From Arthrobacter sp. 31Y (GTDB lineage Bacteria > Actinomycetota > Actinomycetes > Actinomycetales > Micrococcaceae), in NCBI RefSeq assembly GCF_000526335.1, contig NZ_JAFW01000001.1:1550001-1614000 (forward strand): DNA of 64,000 nt, given 5' to 3'. Under the pieces are notes generated by a model that worked only from the letters and a program-made list of their open reading frames with translations, did not search any database and was not told the origin of the DNA. Shown piece after piece: positions 52,759 through 60,818 of the stretch (positions are counted from its first letter, which is position 1; each line of letters opens with the position of its first letter). The position numbers and the translations under genes were made by a program.

Positions 52759-53661
52759 ATGGCAACCCCGCGCATCGTCATCGTCCACCGGCGAACCGAA
52801 CTCCAGGAACTCCTGGACCGGCATGCCACCCGGGGCCAGGCCGAGTTCTTCCTCCGCACCCGTGGCCGCAGCATCCAGGACGTACAGGACCGGCACGATC
52901 AGCTCACCTCCGCACTCGCAACCATCCGGGCGGCAGTACCCTCCGATTGGCGCCAGGCAGAAGTGGAACGCGCGGACCTGAGCCGCTTCCTGCTCACCGC
53001 CGAGGACATCATCGCTGTGGTGGGGCAGGACGGACTCGTAGCGAACGTTGCCAAGTACCTGAACGGCCAGCCGGTGATCGGCATCGATCCTGAGCCAGGC
53101 GCAAACCCGGGCGTACTGGTCCGGCACACGCCGGCCCGCGCTGCAGCATTGCTTGGCGCCGCTGACGTTGGGCGGCTGCACTGCCAGGACCTCACCACAG
53201 TGACGGCAACGCTCGACGACGGTCAGCAGCTTTCGGCGCTGAATGAAGTCTTCGTGGGGCACGCTTCGCACCAGTCGGCAAAGTACACCGTCACTGTCCC
53301 GAGCTTCAAGGTTCCGGGTGGGCAGAGCGAGCGGCAGTCGTCATCTGGCCTTATCGTTTCCACAGGCACAGGGGCCACCGGCTGGTGCGCCTCCATCGCC
53401 TTGGATCGCGGCGGCCGTGCCCTGCCTGCCCCGAGCGATCCGCGGCTCGCGTGGTTCGTCCGCGAAGCATGGCCTTCACCTGTCACCGGTGCCTCGTTGA
53501 CAGAAGGTGTCCTGGAAGCAGGCGAAGTCCTTCGGATTACCGTGGCTTCCGATCAGCTGGTGGTCTTCGGCGACGGCATGGAAGATGACCGGCTGACGGC
53601 GTCCTGGGGGCAGGAGATCACGGTGCAGTTGGGGCAGAGGCCGCTGCGCTTGGTTGTTTGA
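52759..53661 (+). CDS. NAD-kinase-like protein, diverged
   Basis: 300 residues. A NAD(+) kinase-like fold is suggested by VVGQDGLVANVAKYLNGQPVIGIDPEPG, which aligns with the GGDGT-containing loop (here GQDGL); ALNEVFVGHAS, matching the conserved NE segment; and SSGLIVSTGTGATGW, matching the family's VSTPTGSTAY. The three diagnostic segments are present in order but each is altered. A leading 60-90 residues do not resemble NADK. It may be an active kinase with changed specificity or a NAD-binding sensor. Confidence 0.78.
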   Translation: MATPRIVIVHRRTELQELLDRHATRGQAEFFLRTRGRSIQDVQDRHDQLTSALATIRAAVPSDWRQAEVERADLSRFLLTAEDIIAVVGQDGLVANVAKYLNGQPVIGIDPEPGANPGVLVRHTPARAAALLGAADVGRLHCQDLTTVTATLDDGQQLSALNEVFVGHASHQSAKYTVTVPSFKVPGGQSERQSSSGLIVSTGTGATGWCASIALDRGGRALPAPSDPRLAWFVREAWPSPVTGASLTEGVLEAGEVLRITVASDQLVVFGDGMEDDRLTASWGQEITVQLGQRPLRLVV

Positions 53662-53787
53662 ATATGAACCGTGCAGTCATGAAGCTGCGAGTGTGACAAC
53701 AAGGAAGCACCGGTTTCTTGCGTCTCAATGGTCTAAAGCTCCGCTAGGGTAGGCACACCTGTCGAAATTGAGACCAATGGGGGTCAC

Positions 53788-54876
53788 ATGGAATTTGCAG
53801 AACGGCTGTCGGCACTAGCAGCAAAAGTCCGTCAACAGCGAGGCATTATTGAGACAGAGGAAGCAACGAAGAATGCCTTCGTCATGCCTTTCATCTCCTC
53901 AATCCTTGGCTACGATGTATTCAACCCGCTGGAGGTAGTTCCCGAGTTCACCGCGGATGTGGGCGTGAAAAAGGGTGAGAAAATTGACTATGCCATCGTC
54001 AAGGATGGCGAAGTTCAGATTCTCATTGAGTGCAAAAAATCGGTTGAGCCCGTAAAGATCGAGCACGCTTCTCAGCTATTTCGCTATTTTGCGGTGACGA
54101 ACGCCAGAATAGCTATTCTCACAAACGGGGAAACCTATCAGTTTTTCACCGATCTCGATGCTCCCAACAGGATGGATGCGAAGCCGTTCCTGGTGCTGGA
54201 TCTGAACGACATCGATGAAACGCTGTTGCCCGAGCTACAGAAGCTTTCCAAAGATGTCTTCGACCTCGATTCCATTATCAGCGCAGCAGGCGAACTGAAA
54301 TATATCGGTGAACTCAAAAGGACCCTCGCGGCACAGTTCCGGGAGCCCGAAGATGAATGGGTCAAGTTCCTCACTTCACGCGTCTATACGGGCGCGTATA
54401 CGCAGCGTGTTCGCGAGCAGTTCACAGCACTTGTAGCTAAGGCGACAAAGCAGTTTCTGAATGATCAGGTCAATGAACGTCTCAAGAAAGCACTTGGAGC
54501 CCAGGCGTATGCGCCCAGTGACGATATAGCTGCCGCCGCAGTGTCGAGCAAGCCCGTTGCTGAGGCTGATCTAGCAGAGGCAGACGCCTTGGAAACCACT
54601 CTTGAGGAAATTGAGGGGTACCAAATCGTTCGCGCTATCGTTTGCAGCGAAGTCAAACCAAACCGGGTCGTCCAACGTGACGCCAAGTCATACTTCGCAG
54701 TGCTACTTGATGACAACAACCGTAAGCCAATCGCTCGGCTCCATTTCAATAGAACTCAGAAGTACCTGGGCTTGTTTGATGCAAACAAGGAAGAGACTCG
54801 CATGCCAATCGGCTCCCTAGAGGAAATCTACGAGCACACAGAAGTTCTCCGGGCAACCGTAAAGAGCTACCTCTGA
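53788..54876 (+). CDS. orphan PD-(D/E)XK protein, type I restriction R-subunit N-terminal-like
   Basis: 362 residues. The N-terminal 160 residues match the HsdR N-terminal nuclease domain: FVMPFISSILGYDVFNPLEVVPEFTADVGVKKGEKIDYAI, then ILIECKK. The D...E-x-K residues of the PD-(D/E)XK site are visible. The C-terminal half (about 200-362) has no helicase motor and is not recognised. No HsdM or HsdS is adjacent. The gene is visibly AT-richer than its neighbours, suggesting transfer. A defence or DNA-repair role is plausible. Confidence 0.82.
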   Translation: MEFAERLSALAAKVRQQRGIIETEEATKNAFVMPFISSILGYDVFNPLEVVPEFTADVGVKKGEKIDYAIVKDGEVQILIECKKSVEPVKIEHASQLFRYFAVTNARIAILTNGETYQFFTDLDAPNRMDAKPFLVLDLNDIDETLLPELQKLSKDVFDLDSIISAAGELKYIGELKRTLAAQFREPEDEWVKFLTSRVYTGAYTQRVREQFTALVAKATKQFLNDQVNERLKKALGAQAYAPSDDIAAAAVSSKPVAEADLAEADALETTLEEIEGYQIVRAIVCSEVKPNRVVQRDAKSYFAVLLDDNNRKPIARLHFNRTQKYLGLFDANKEETRMPIGSLEEIYEHTEVLRATVKSYL

Positions 54877-54882
54877 TCTATG

Positions 54883-54908
54883 GGGGGAGGTGACTGATCA
54901 CCTCCCCC
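54883..54908 (+). terminator. terminator of the nuclease-like gene
   Basis: GGGGGAGGTGA pairs perfectly with TCACCTCCCCC (11 bp; 4-base loop) six bases after the stop; ATCCTTTC follows. Confidence 0.88.
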
Positions 54909-55005
54909 ATCCTTTCGCACCAGTTAATCCAATCGGTGTAGTATGGGTGGCTTGCCCGCCTAACTTCAGCTCGGGCACTCCGTTCAGACTCATACGAGGA
55001 GCCTC

Positions 55006-55953
55006 GTGAGCCATCCTGAGAACACTGCCCAGACTTCCGCCACGGTCCCGAACCCTTCTGGAAAGCCCGGCCGAGACGCTCTATGGGGATGGTTGGTGGG
55101 ACTTCTTGCCGGCATTCTTGGTCTGGCCCCGTGGTGGATCACGGGCGGCACGCTGCCTCTCCAAAACTTGTGGGCTACACAAGTGATGCCAGCCCAGATG
55201 CCTCCCGCTCTCTTACCCCTGAGTCAGTACGAAGCGACAACCATTGTCGCGCTGCTGACGGTTGGCGGAGCATCGGCCGGGCTTGCAGTGCGCATCTGGT
55301 CACCCGCCCGCCGTCGACTGGTCATGGGGTGCACGGCTGCCGGTGTTTTCGCGGTGCACTTCACGGCCACCGTCCAATCATTTTCTGTACTCCACCACGG
55401 CCTCGCTCCAGGCACCTTGTCCGACCTCTACTTCGGCGGTCTCCTGGCGGGCGTCATCGGTTCCGTGATCGCAGCATTTGTTGCCATGCTGCTCATCGCT
55501 TCACCCTCCCCCGTCAAAGCCACCATCGGATTCGGGCTCATGGCTGTTCCCTTCACTTCCTGGGCAGTGGTGTGGGTAGTGAGCGTGGTGGGATTCCTCA
55601 ATGTACCTACTGCCGTGCCGACCATCGCACGATGGGTCCCCGCCGTCCTGGTGGGCTGTGCGCTTGCTTGGTGTGGTCTCAGGCCCGCCAAGAGGGTGAT
55701 CGCCTGGGTGCTCAACCTCGTCTTCCTGTGGCTACTTCCGGCGCTATTTACCGCTGTCCAAGCCGTTCTTGGAACCCGGGTGCTGGCAGGGGACATCCCT
55801 GAAATGCTGTCGATGGGCCGGCAAGTTTTGACGGCAGCCCTAGGCCCCGACGGCGGGGCTTTGCCCACGATTTTGCTGGCTTTGGCTATCGGGCTGGCGG
55901 GCGTTGGAGCCCGGGTTATCGCAGCGCGGAGGGGTTCCGGCACAGCTCACTAG
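55006..55953 (+). CDS. multi-pass membrane protein, unrecognised
   Basis: 315 residues with about eight hydrophobic segments from residue 27 onward. It starts with GTG at 55006 after GAGGAG and a short Ser/Thr-rich cytoplasmic stretch. No transporter or enzyme motif can be read. It overlaps the convergent acetyltransferase by 4 bp. The sequence does not allow a function to be named. Confidence 0.75.
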   Translation: MSHPENTAQTSATVPNPSGKPGRDALWGWLVGLLAGILGLAPWWITGGTLPLQNLWATQVMPAQMPPALLPLSQYEATTIVALLTVGGASAGLAVRIWSPARRRLVMGCTAAGVFAVHFTATVQSFSVLHHGLAPGTLSDLYFGGLLAGVIGSVIAAFVAMLLIASPSPVKATIGFGLMAVPFTSWAVVWVVSVVGFLNVPTAVPTIARWVPAVLVGCALAWCGLRPAKRVIAWVLNLVFLWLLPALFTAVQAVLGTRVLAGDIPEMLSMGRQVLTAALGPDGGALPTILLALAIGLAGVGARVIAARRGSGTAH

Positions 55954-56450
55954 TTCGTATGAGTGCGAACCATTCGAACGTCCTTCACGTCGTCTTCAAT
56001 CTTCACTGTGCCATCGGCGATGAATCCGTTCTTCCGATAGAAAGCTTGGGCTCGCGGATTGGGATCGGCCACCCACAACACCGCAGGCGTCGAGGGGCTG
56101 ATGACTTCGTTAAGTAACGCCGCTCCCACCCCCGAGCCGTGGAACGCAGCATAGGTGTACAAGACAAACAACTCCTGCTGCCCTTCAGCATGCTCAGGCG
56201 AGGGGCCTGACATAGCAATGCCGATCACTCTCTCTTCGTGTACAGCTACAGCGGCGTTGTTCTTTTCATAGCGAGGATCACTCAGCGCTGCGGTCCAGAA
56301 TTTTTCCCGCCACGCCAGGAGCTCTGGGTCGTCCAGCGCGGAGTCGCTCATCAAGCCCCGATAAGTTTCGCGCCAGGTATCCACATGAACTTTCGCCATC
56401 TCCAGCGCATCCGTTGGTTCAGCACGACGCACATCAAAGTTGATTGCCAT
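55950..56450 (-). CDS. GNAT family N-acetyltransferase
   Basis: 166 residues with the GNAT fold. VRRAEPTDALEMAKVHVDTWRETYRGLM is the N-terminal alpha/beta segment, and FHGSGVGAALLNEVI is motif A (acetyl-CoA pyrophosphate loop, G-x-G-x-G/A). YRKNGFIADGTVK is the C-terminal Tyr region. Acceptor unknown. Confidence 0.92.
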   Translation of the reverse strand: MAINFDVRRAEPTDALEMAKVHVDTWRETYRGLMSDSALDDPELLAWREKFWTAALSDPRYEKNNAAVAVHEERVIGIAMSGPSPEHAEGQQELFVLYTYAAFHGSGVGAALLNEVISPSTPAVLWVADPNPRAQAFYRKNGFIADGTVKIEDDVKDVRMVRTHTN

Positions 56451-56612
56451 GGCTCAACGGTACAGGCGGTCTTAAGCCGTGCCTGAGCTGTGCTCGATGG
56501 CGCCTACCCCTAATACCCCTCGAATAGCAACCATTGTTCCCTTGCAGACCCCGCGATAGGGTGACCGGACCGTCCACCCACATCATCGTCTGGAACAACT
56601 CTGGGAGACACC

Positions 56613-58448
56613 ATGACACATGTGAGACGTCAATTGGCTGCGGTCACGGCAGCCTTGGCACTGACCGCGACGAGCGGCGCGATGGCCAGTCCGGCCTTCG
56701 CTGACCCCCGCGAAACAGACAAGACAGCCACGGCTACCGGCTATGGCGGCGCCGTGAGCACCGTGGATCCCGAAGCTTCAGCAGCCGCCATCGAAGTATT
56801 ACGGAAGGGTGGCAATGCTGCCGACGCCGCCGTCGCCGCAGCAGCAACCTTGGGAGTTACGGAGCCCTACAGCGCAGGCATTGGTGGCGGCGGCTACTTC
56901 GTGTTCTATGACGCGAAGACCAAGCAAGTAGGGACCATCGACGGCCGTGAAACCGCTCCAGCAGGCATGCCGAACGATGCCTTCATCGACCCGGCAACCA
57001 AGAAGCCGTATAACTTCACTCCCGAGCTTGTGACCAGCGGCGTTTCCGTCGGCGTACCCGGCACACCCGCTACATGGGAGCGGGCGCTGGAGCGCTGGGG
57101 CACGTTGGATTTGGGCGAGGCGCTGAAGCCGGCCATCAAGGTGGCAAACCGCGGTTTTGTTGTGGACGAGACTTTCCGGCAGCAAACGTTGGACAACAAG
57201 CTCCGCTTTGACGCGTTCACCTCCACCCGAGACCTGTTCCTCCCCGGCGGCGACGCTCCCGCCGTCGGAAGTGTCTTCAAGAATCACGATCTCGCGGCGA
57301 CCTACAGGCAACTTGCCAAAGAGGGCACTGACGCCTTTTATGGCGGCCCGCTTGCAGAGGAAATCGTGAAAACGGTTCAGGCTCCGCCGAAGACGGCCAC
57401 AACCGAACTTCCCGTCCCTGTTGGGTTCATGACCACCCAGGACTTGGCCAACTACAAGGTCCTGGACCAGGACCCCACCAAGGTTGAGTACCGTGGCTAC
57501 GAGGTCTTCGGCATGGCTCCTTCCAGCAGCGGCGGCACCACAGTGGGTGAGTCGCTGAACATCCTGGAGAATTACGACCTCAAAGGCATGACACCTGTTG
57601 ATGCCTTGCACCATTACATCGAGGCCAGCTCGCTGGCATTCGCGGATCGTGGTGCCTACGTTGGCGATCCTGCTTTCGTCAATGTCCCCACCAAAACACT
57701 GCTGAACGACGTCTTTGCCAAGGAACGCTCCTGCGAGATTGATCCGACGGCGGCAGCTCCCAAACCTGTCGCCCCCGGCAATATAGAAAAGTACGACGGC
57801 GCGTGCCCGGCTGCCGTGGCGCCCCTCGCCAATGAAACGGACACGGAGAACATCTCCACGACGAACCTAACGGTGGCCGACAAGTGGGGCAACGTGGTGG
57901 AATACACGCTGACGATCGAGCAGACCGGCGGTTCGGGAATCGTTGTCCCGGGCCGGGGTTTCCTGCTCAACAACGAGCTGACTGACTTCAGCACGGTCTA
58001 TGACCCGAAGGATCCCAACCGGATTGAAGCGAACAAGCGGCCGCGGTCCTCAATGTCGCCCACCATCATCCTCAAGGACCAGAAGCCGTTCCTGGCACTG
58101 GGCTCCCCCGGCGGATCGACCATCATCACCACGGTGCTGCAGACCATCCTGAACCGCGTCGACTTGGGGATGACGGTCTCGGAAGCCCTCGCTGCGCCAC
58201 GTACTTCACCACGGAACGGCGTCACGGTCAGCTCCGAGCCTGCCTTTATTGAGGCCTATGGTCCCGCCCTGGAGTCGTTGGGGCATGATCTGGTTCCGGC
58301 TGGCGACGCCTTCACGTCAGCTGCCGAGATTGGGGCCGCAACCGCCATTGAGTTCAATCCGGACGGATCGTTGACTGCGGCCGCGGAGCCTGAACGCCGT
58401 GGCGGAGGTTCGGCGATGGTGGTGAAGCAGACGAGACCTGGCAGGTAA
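56613..58448 (+). CDS. ggt: gamma-glutamyltransferase
   Basis: 611 residues, secreted: the signal peptide ends ...SPAFA. The large subunit contains the family opening (AVSTVDPEASAAAIEVLRKGGNAADAAVAAAATLGVTEPYSAGIGGGGYF). The autocatalytic Thr is in NISTTNLTVADKWGNVVEYT and the substrate loop is SSMSPTIILKD. Self-cleavage gives large and small chains. It hydrolyses or transfers gamma-glutamyl groups, for example from glutathione analogues. Its stop is 3 bp from the convergent small membrane-protein gene at the end of the RiPP operon. Confidence 0.95.
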   Translation: MTHVRRQLAAVTAALALTATSGAMASPAFADPRETDKTATATGYGGAVSTVDPEASAAAIEVLRKGGNAADAAVAAAATLGVTEPYSAGIGGGGYFVFYDAKTKQVGTIDGRETAPAGMPNDAFIDPATKKPYNFTPELVTSGVSVGVPGTPATWERALERWGTLDLGEALKPAIKVANRGFVVDETFRQQTLDNKLRFDAFTSTRDLFLPGGDAPAVGSVFKNHDLAATYRQLAKEGTDAFYGGPLAEEIVKTVQAPPKTATTELPVPVGFMTTQDLANYKVLDQDPTKVEYRGYEVFGMAPSSSGGTTVGESLNILENYDLKGMTPVDALHHYIEASSLAFADRGAYVGDPAFVNVPTKTLLNDVFAKERSCEIDPTAAAPKPVAPGNIEKYDGACPAAVAPLANETDTENISTTNLTVADKWGNVVEYTLTIEQTGGSGIVVPGRGFLLNNELTDFSTVYDPKDPNRIEANKRPRSSMSPTIILKDQKPFLALGSPGGSTIITTVLQTILNRVDLGMTVSEALAAPRTSPRNGVTVSSEPAFIEAYGPALESLGHDLVPAGDAFTSAAEIGAATAIEFNPDGSLTAAAEPERRGGGSAMVVKQTRPGR

Positions 58449-58451
58449 CGC

Positions 58452-58637
58452 TTAGGGTTGTCGGTTCTTCCTGACCTCCCGGCCAAACCTCCACAGCGTG
58501 AGCAATGATGCGGCCGCAATGATGATTCCGGACAGAACGGACCACCACGTTTGATCTGAGTCGGAAACGAAAATGGACACAGCATAGGTGCCCAGGACCA
58601 ATGCCAGAAAGAGCCAAACCAACGGACTGCGGTTCAT
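58452..58637 (-). CDS. 61-residue membrane protein at the end of the YcaO operon
   Basis: MNRSPLVWLFLALVLGTYAVSIFVSD: two transmembrane helices (about 6-24 and 33-50) and a basic tail (RFGREVRKNRQP). ATG at 58637, preceded by AAGGAA. 31 bp downstream of the second permease on the same strand, so it is probably cotranscribed with the RiPP cluster. Size and place fit a bacteriocin-immunity or transporter-accessory protein, but there is no family match. Confidence 0.68.
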   Translation of the reverse strand: MNRSPLVWLFLALVLGTYAVSIFVSDSDQTWWSVLSGIIIAAASLLTLWRFGREVRKNRQP

Positions 58638-58668
58638 TGAGAATTCCTTAATTGAAGTAGATGAAATG

Positions 58669-59361
58669 TCATGCCAGATCCCGCTTCAGGAACATCCCGA
58701 ACGCAACCGCTGTAACTACTACAAGCCAGATAGCGGCTCCAATAAAAGAACCTGAAGCGGGTATGTGGACTGTTACTTGGTCGGCCCAGTCAGCGGCCAG
58801 GACGGGGAAGAGGTACTGTTCGGCGTGCCCATATGAATCAGCAAGGAGCTCCGGAAGCAGCAGACTCAGGGGCACCACAAAGAGGCTCACCAGGTGGTTG
58901 CGTATAAGGGATCCGAGGGCAAAGCCCCATAGCGATCCCATGGCGGCCATGCCCGCGAACGCCAGGACTGTTTGAACGCTGAATCCCCATGCTCCGGCCA
59001 AGATTCCTCCGGTCGCTCCGAACAGCGCGCCTACGGTTGCACCAACCAGGACGGCCGTCAGAGAAGTGCTGGCCGCCCGGGCAGCGAAAGCCGGTCCCCG
59101 ATGGAACAGCAGTGCCCTGCGTGTGAAGCACCCCGTCCGATAATCCGAGGTGAAGGAGAAGGACCCCGTCACCGCAGCTGCCGTGAGCATGAGGGACAAA
59201 CTTGCTTGCCGGAGAACGCCGTCAATTCCCGGTGGAGTTTGGGGTTCGAGCCTCGTCATGCCAATGAGTACGCCCACGAGCCCTATCACCAGCACGGCAC
59301 AGATGGCTGATCCCAGCCACAACCAGGGCCTTCTGATGTCAGAGAGAAAGGCGGACACCAC
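58669..59361 (-). CDS. ABC-2 type permease B of the RiPP cluster
   Basis: 230 residues with about six transmembrane helices. GTG start at 59361, immediately after the TAG of the preceding permease. It shares the style of permease A (SFTSDYRTGCFTRRALLFHR matches its TRESYYGTLRRTVV region). ABC-2 permease pairs export or give immunity to peptides. Together with permease A and the ATPase it forms a three-gene exporter like SagG-SagH-SagI of streptolysin clusters. Confidence 0.85.
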   Translation of the reverse strand: MVSAFLSDIRRPWLWLGSAICAVLVIGLVGVLIGMTRLEPQTPPGIDGVLRQASLSLMLTAAAVTGSFSFTSDYRTGCFTRRALLFHRGPAFAARAASTSLTAVLVGATVGALFGATGGILAGAWGFSVQTVLAFAGMAAMGSLWGFALGSLIRNHLVSLFVVPLSLLLPELLADSYGHAEQYLFPVLAADWADQVTVHIPASGSFIGAAIWLVVVTAVAFGMFLKRDLA

Positions 59362-60111
59362 CTAAAACTCCTTTCCTCGGAGAAGTCGCACTGCACCTAA
59401 ACCGGCAGCGAGTAACCAGCCAAGCGATACAAGGAAGGCTGGCAATGGATTCAGAAGACCCTCAAATGGCAGGGACGCTATTCCCGCCAAAGCCCCCGAG
59501 GGAAGCCAACGGGCTATTTCAGGTGCGCTTGCCAAAAGGGGCACCTCAAGGGCCAGCGGAATCAGCAGGGTGAGCATCGTCGTCGCGTAGTAATGCCGAA
59601 TGATCCAACCCAGCGAACAACCCCACAACGCACCCATGATTGAGGCAAGCACCACTCCCGGCATGTGGTTCCATGACTCGGCAGCCAGCAGTTGGTCCAA
59701 AACGCCAGGGGGTAGCGAGAACGCCATGCTGACGCCCCACAGCACTATTCCGGTGATGACCGTGGCAAGACCAACAACCGTTGCGGCCAAGTATTTGGCT
59801 GTCAGCACCTGATTCAGCCCTGACATCACCACAGTGCGTCGAAGGGTTCCGTAATAGGACTCCCGGGTGACCACATAGCTTCCTGCAAACATGGACACGG
59901 GTGCGACGCTCGCTGAAAGGGCCCAAAATGTTTGGACGTTCTCCTCGGCAGAGAGCCCTTCCGAATTACCCGGCCACCCCAGGAAGTTTGCAACGAACCA
60001 AGGGATCAGCGCAGTAAATGCCACAATGCCGAGTACTGAATAACCACTGACATACCGGAGGAGCTCTGAACGGAGCCCATTGGCCAGGGAACCTACTGAG
60101 ACTCCGTTCAC
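59362..60111 (-). CDS. ABC-2 type permease A of the RiPP cluster
   Basis: 249 residues and about six membrane segments. GTG start at 60111 overlaps the ATPase stop (GTGA). The central segment SYVVTRESYYGTLRRTVVMSGLNQVLTAKYLAA is the typical ABC-2 cytoplasmic coupling loop. It should pair with permease B and the ATPase to export the mature peptide. Confidence 0.87.
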   Translation of the reverse strand: MNGVSVGSLANGLRSELLRYVSGYSVLGIVAFTALIPWFVANFLGWPGNSEGLSAEENVQTFWALSASVAPVSMFAGSYVVTRESYYGTLRRTVVMSGLNQVLTAKYLAATVVGLATVITGIVLWGVSMAFSLPPGVLDQLLAAESWNHMPGVVLASIMGALWGCSLGWIIRHYYATTMLTLLIPLALEVPLLASAPEIARWLPSGALAGIASLPFEGLLNPLPAFLVSLGWLLAAGLGAVRLLRGKEF

Positions 60112-60818
60112 CGGGAGCCCTCCAGAATCTTGAAATACGCGGATTCCAAGCTGCCTCCGCCGAGCTCTTTGGCTTCCTCGAGGGTGCCTCGAAACAGCGT
60201 CCTTTGTTTGAGGATCACCACTTCATCCGCAACCTGTTCCAACTCCATGAGCTGGTGACTTGAGATCAGTGCGCTCCCGCCGGATGCGACGAATTCCCGG
60301 ACAAACTTCCGCAGCCACTGGATGCCCTCAGGGTCCAGGCCGTTGGCGGGCTCATCGAGGACCAGCATTTCCGGGCTGCCCACCAACGCGGAGGCAATTC
60401 CCAGGCGTTGCCGCATTCCCAGCGAGTAGTCCCGTACCTTCTTATTTCCTTCACCTGCCAGATCCACCAACTCAAGGACGCGCTCAACGCTGTCCGGCTC
60501 AGCCCCGGAAGCGAGCCGGCAGATCTGCAGGTGCCGGCGTCCCGTCAGCCCAGGCTCCACGTCCATGCCGTCCAGATTCACCCCAACTTTGGTGGCGGGC
60601 CTGGGCAGTGTCCGGTAGTCACGGCCGAAGACGGTTGCGCGCCCGGACGTTGCTTCCACAAGGCCTGTCAGCCCAGCGAGCGCGGTGCTCTTTCCGGCCC
60701 CGTTGGGACCAATCAGGCCCACCACCCGACCGGCCGCTACGTCGAAAGTTAGATCTTCAACAGCGAACCGCGAGCCTCGCTTCTTACTGAACGCCTCGAA
60801 ACTGGCGTGGATTGTCAT
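60108..60818 (-). CDS. ABC transporter ATPase of the RiPP cluster
   Basis: 236 residues from the ATG at 60818; a frame to 60899 would cover the upstream gene. Walker A GPNGAGKSTA, signature YSLGMRQRLGIA and Walker B MLVLDEPANGLDPEG, with the H-loop in SALISSHQLMEL. This is the ABC-2/bacteriocin class. ATGA overlap with the M50 peptidase upstream and GTGA overlap with permease A downstream. Confidence 0.93.
   Translation of the reverse strand: MTIHASFEAFSKKRGSRFAVEDLTFDVAAGRVVGLIGPNGAGKSTALAGLTGLVEATSGRATVFGRDYRTLPRPATKVGVNLDGMDVEPGLTGRRHLQICRLASGAEPDSVERVLELVDLAGEGNKKVRDYSLGMRQRLGIASALVGSPEMLVLDEPANGLDPEGIQWLRKFVREFVASGGSALISSHQLMELEQVADEVVILKQRTLFRGTLEEAKELGGGSLESAYFKILEGSR

Noticed and set aside
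53788..54876. A complete type I restriction system
   Set aside because: No helicase motor in the protein and no HsdM or HsdS in the neighbourhood.
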